Part shown: positions 60,638 to 64,000 of the stretch, piece after piece
Layout: every line of letters starts with the position of its first letter
Numbering within the stretch: the first letter of the stretch is position 1
From: Vigna angularis
Taxonomy: Eukaryota; Streptophyta; Magnoliopsida; Fabales; Fabaceae
DNA length: 64,000 bases
Direction of reading: 5' to 3'
NCBI RefSeq assembly: GCF_016808095.1
Contig: NC_068970.1
Location: forward strand, 51,619,630 to 51,683,629
Translations under genes and position numbers: made by a program
The notes under the pieces: generated by a model
Seen by the model: the letters and a program-made list of their open reading frames with translations, nothing else
Told to the model about the DNA's origin: nothing
The model's database searches: none

Positions 60638-62027
60638 TTGGCAAATGCATCATTCTTCATCGTGGAGGAGCTACAAGCAAAACCGGAGATCGTACACCAG
60701 TGGTGAGTTGCTGCACTCACCAATTTTCATTGTTTAAAAAACTAAATTCCATATCACATAAGTCACGTCATTCTCTTTTTAATGTCATTTAGCCAATTTA
60801 ACAACAAAGACTGCATTGAATCATTTTTTTCTAAATTAGAAACTAATTTGAGAAAAAAAAAATCGAGAGACCAAAAATGAAAACAACTAAGATGATTAAA
60901 CCTAAAAGAGAAAAAAAGAAGTGAGTGCATTGGGAGACCTTCATGCGTCCGGATACTTTGGTTTCCATTACTCGAGTATATCTATCATCTTTTTATGAAA
61001 AAAGATATTATTAGTAATTAAGGATGACTAATATAATTAGTGATTAAAGATAACGTAGTCATTCTATATTATTTCTCTATATAAGTTAATAATGATTCAG
61101 TACATATTACTTGCACACTAAATGAATTCTATTATTTTTCATAAAAATTAAAATTTAAAATTATATTTAATTTAAATATATTGTTTTAACTTCAAAATTC
61201 TTAATTAAAAATGCACCCCTAAATGGGTCTACCAACAAAACATCCTCACAAATAAATTCACTAAAATTAGTTACCTAAAATAATATACTCGGATGATAAA
61301 AAATAAAACATAAAATAATATAACCTATATTGTTAAAAGTAGGAATAGTAATACGGGTCAGTCTTTCCTGTTTTGACTTGTGTCCTATTTTAACCTATTT
61401 GCATTTGATCAATAGAAAGGGGTCAATCTACCCGATCCCAAATAAAAAAATGTGAATTAATTTCTCTAGCTTACTCCATGTAATGTTTAGCTCGTAAATT
61501 TGCAAAATAAAACGCAGTCCACATAACAATTTTAATAATTTTTGTTTTATTTAATTAAATTAGTAGAAATAATAATATATGTAGGTCTATTTCTTAAAAT
61601 AAGTAAGTAATGTTCATAATTTTATAATTTTTGAAAGAAATATGAATGACTTTTAATGAATTAATTTTAATGAATTAAATGTCAATGAACAAGTTACTTT
61701 TAGATCGACGAGACAAGAAAACAAATGAGCAAGTTACTTAAAAGAAAGGATCGGAATATATTTACAACGTAGTTTTAATAACAATTTGACAATGTATATG
61801 TGTCAAAAGACTATTGGGTCATTTAAAATATTATTTTTTTTGTTAAAGTTGGTAGGTAAGGGTTAATGAATTTGGCTTCCAAAAATGCTCTTCTCATTTT
61901 CGTTTTCATTCTCCTTCCACTATGCATTTTGGTTTTCATTTTGTGTGTGTGCTTTCTCTCCTTTCTCTCTCATGTAGCAAGCTTCATTTTCTCCGGCTAG
62001 GCAATCTGGCGAGACTCCGGTGAAGCA
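60638..62027. other. intergenic DNA right of the CACTA element
   Basis: The first 70 bases have a short open frame from ATG 60645 ending at a GTGAGT donor-like site (60703). The rest is AT-rich until a C/T-rich stretch (61880-62020) that looks like a promoter/leader of the small gene that follows. Confidence 0.35.
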
Positions 62028-62414
62028 ATGGAAAGCTCCGGTAAAAAGGTATTTTCTTTCCCCTTTCCATTTTCCGTTTCCCATTTTCCATTTTCCCTTT
62101 TTTTTTCCTTTCCCCTTTTTTTTCCTTTCCCCTTACTCCATTTTCATTTGTTTTGGATGTACCCATTTCCATTTTGAGTTCGGTCGTTGGTTATTGTTTC
62201 ATTTTTCATGCAGTTGAATGTGCGTCATTTATTCAAAACCAAATTTGGTGGAAGTATCCCTTATGAAGCAACCAACATCAACACTATCTTTGAAGGCAAG
62301 GGAGGCATTCCCATGAACCAAAACAATATGTCCACACGAATGAAGGAAGTTGGACGCAAACGTTTCAAGAGTCGTGCGCTAAGAACTTTGTACAAAGGAA
62401 CTGGTCTGAAATAG
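62028..62414 (+). CDS. possible small two-exon gene, unknown function
   Basis: Exon 1 (62028-62048) encodes MESSGKK and ends at a GTATTT donor; exon 2 (62214-62414) starts after ATGCAG and stays in phase to a stop, giving 73 residues with a basic C-terminus (KEVGRKRFKSRALRTLYKGTG). A C/T-rich region with CTCTCC words precedes the ATG, as in plant 5' leaders. I recognise no family. The intron is 165 bp and T-rich, as expected. It could instead be an exon pair captured by a transposon, or chance; confidence is low. Confidence 0.35.
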
Positions 62415-62588
62415 TAATGATGCTTATATTCAATGTTTATTAAGAATAGAAGAAGATTTTTGAACATTTTGTAGATGTAAATTGATTGTAAGTAATATTG
62501 ACAATTATAATAAATATGGAGAAATTGATTTGAATTGATGATTCTGATAATTTGTGCAAATAATTGTTGAAGTAATTGATGAGTGATT

Positions 62589-62921
62589 TTAATCATCAAT
62601 TGTGTTGTTTATTGCATAGAGAAGATCATAGTACATTGCACTTAAAAGGAAAGAGCCCATATGAGTGTTTGGACGAACGTAGGTGAAGTCCCTCACCATT
62701 GTTGTGTCCTTAAGGGTTCCTTTATAAAATTTTCTTAATGGATGAAACTTCTTGGTCATGCTTCTTGTTGTCCACTTCATTGTGGATGAAAAACCCAATT
62801 TTGGTGTTTTCAGCAAGTAGGTGAAGTCATATCGCATTTTAGCCAACACATGTCGTGGTAATCGATTACGTTGTCCTAAAGACAACGTTTTTCTAAGCTT
62901 CCCACACGAGTTTACTTTCAA
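62589..62921 (-). CDS. hypothetical 110-codon ORF
   Basis: Open minus-strand frame with mixed, protein-like composition (for example LGQRNRLPRHVLAKMRYDFTYLL and KFYKGTLKDTTMVRDFTYVRP). No domain is recognised. It stands alone between AT-rich flanks, with no obvious promoter. It may be a fragment of a degraded gene or retroelement. Confidence 0.25.
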   Translation of the reverse strand: MKVNSCGKLRKTLSLGQRNRLPRHVLAKMRYDFTYLLKTPKLGFSSTMKWTTRSMTKKFHPLRKFYKGTLKDTTMVRDFTYVRPNTHMGSFLLSAMYYDLLYAINNTIDD

Positions 62922-63165
62922 GTTATTGTTTCATGTTTCTTATTTTATTTTATTTCTTTATAATTAAGGTAAAATAGTAATATAATTAAGTGTTATGTTA
63001 TTCTACTAGCACAAGCCAAACAGCTATATGAACTTCATCTACCTTGGTTTAAACACCTATATGAACTATTTTGTCCACAATTGAGTGAGGTAAATTGTGT
63101 TTTGATGCACTTGACACCATTAATGATTAGCAACATGAGACATACATCCAAAAAATGGAAAAAAT
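62922..63165. other. short AT-rich spacer
   Basis: Nothing recognised. Confidence 0.4.
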
Positions 63166-63346
63166 CACCCTGGGGAGTCAAGTTCTCCCAACTACGGAGT
63201 ACAGTTAAAGTTTCTGTACAAATGGCCCTCGGGCCTCTGGTAATCGATTACAAGGGTCTTGTAATTTATTTCTAGAGGAAAAAGGGTCATTTGTATAGAA
63301 ACTTCAACTGTACTCCCAAGCTAGATGAACATTACTCCCCATGGTG
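63166..63346. mobile_element. MITE-like inverted repeat, 181 bp
   Basis: About 65-bp terminal inverted repeats: left CACCCTGGGGAGT..., right ...ACTCCCCATGGTG, sharing GAGTACAGTTAAAGTTTCT (left) and its near complement. The loop contains GGTAATCGATTACAAG. Target duplication is not clear. Confidence 0.7.
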
Positions 63347-63517
63347 GTTATTGCTCTATTTTTATTGAATTTTTCAATTTTTGAGATGGGTGAGTGAGTT
63401 CAATGCTATTGGGTGTGGTCCCTTGCACCAATAATGAGGTTAGGTCATTGATTTCTTAAAAAACAATGTCCATTTTAGGTGGTTTTCTCCATCTGAGGTG
63501 AGGTGCATGACCATTGT

Positions 63518-64000
63518 TGTAACACCCCTTCTCGGAGTCTCATAGGAAAATTTTCATTTTATTAATTAAGAAATATGTCATCTAATGTTGTTACAATGCA
63601 CAAATTTTAAAAGGCATTTTCAATAAATAATAGATCTGTCAACAAGAGGGAAAAATATACGTATAAGATAACATGTTGTCAACTTTGACCTTTGTTGACT
63701 ATTTTAATCATAACTTTTTCCACAGACCTCTAAATGATGTGATTCTTTTTTTATTAGAAAATAGACTCAAAAATATTTCCAATGACTAATTTATAATTTT
63801 TGAACATCTGAGTAGGTGCAGTTAATTCCTTAAAGTTAACGTTTTATATATTTCTACCACCTCTGACCTTTGTTGGTTGTTTTGCTCATAACTTTCTCCA
63901 CCGAACTCCAAATGAGTTTATTCTTGTTTTGTTGGAATGTAGACTCAAAGATCTTTCAAATGATTACTAACTCATAATTTTTAGACCATTTTAGTAGATG
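63518..64000 (+). mobile_element. start of a Ty3/gypsy-like LTR, cut by the window edge
   Basis: TGTAACACCCCTTCTCGG is a common start of plant gypsy LTRs. Two diverged internal units of about 178 bp (from about 63684 and 63862) both read TGACCTTTGTTG, CATAACTTT, TCCAC..A..TC.AAATGA and TAGACTCAAA. The right end lies outside the window. Confidence 0.55.

Overview
This is a plant nuclear window, probably from a warm-season papilionoid legume. The evidence is split genes with GT..AG introns, very AT-rich intergenic DNA, long (TA)n runs, a Cassandra-type 5S-bearing LTR, Sirevirus-like LTRs, and several CACTA and Mutator-like DNA transposons. The species is an inference. No bacterial, organellar or viral gene set is present.

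The host gene content is small. Two closely related terpene synthase genes of the TPS-g type (linalool/nerolidol synthase-like) lie in direct tandem on the + strand. Copy 1 (exons 2-7 at 58-2621) loses exon 1 off the left edge. Copy 2 (21434-25236) is complete, with 7 exons and a deduced 568-residue product. Homologous positions are offset by 21,690 bases at the 5' side, so a duplication was followed by heavy transposon insertion into the spacer. A possible small two-exon gene (62028-62414) and an unrecognised 110-codon ORF (62589-62921, minus) lie near the right edge.

The spacer between the TPS genes (about 2.6-21.3 kb) is a graveyard of retroelements. A Ty3/gypsy LTR family occurs three times (4757-6125 +, 11374-12677 -, 14297-15629 +). 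There is also a gag-remnant element with its own LTR (6126-10420), a (GATAAAAA)n array, a foldback MITE, a ULP1-protease fragment in a CACTA-like relic, nested solo LTRs (14297-17092), a copia gag fragment, a non-autonomous CACTA element (18162-19585) and a Mutator-like element (about 20255-21036) just upstream of the TPS copy 2 promoter.

Right of TPS copy 2, 26.5-46.3 kb holds a Cassandra-like solo LTR (26915-27334), a complete non-autonomous CACTA (28136-29240), a decayed CACTA with both genes still recognisable (about 30.3-33.4 kb, minus), two Mutator-like elements with perfect 9-bp target duplications (35293-36166 and 38426-39948), a left-truncated CACTA (36799-37639) and a small LTR element with a gag zinc knuckle (44700-46251).

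The most complete mobile element is a 13.9-kb CACTA (En/Spm) transposon at 46705-60637, with CACTACAA termini, a TTG target duplication, subterminal repeats, a TNP2-type transposase gene and a second transposase-24-like gene, both on the minus strand. Both reading frames can be spliced cleanly; the one visible defect is a TGA in the transposase N-terminus. I saw no wholly new biological system. The most notable items are this nearly intact CACTA, the two diverging TPS-g genes, and the nested insertion history.
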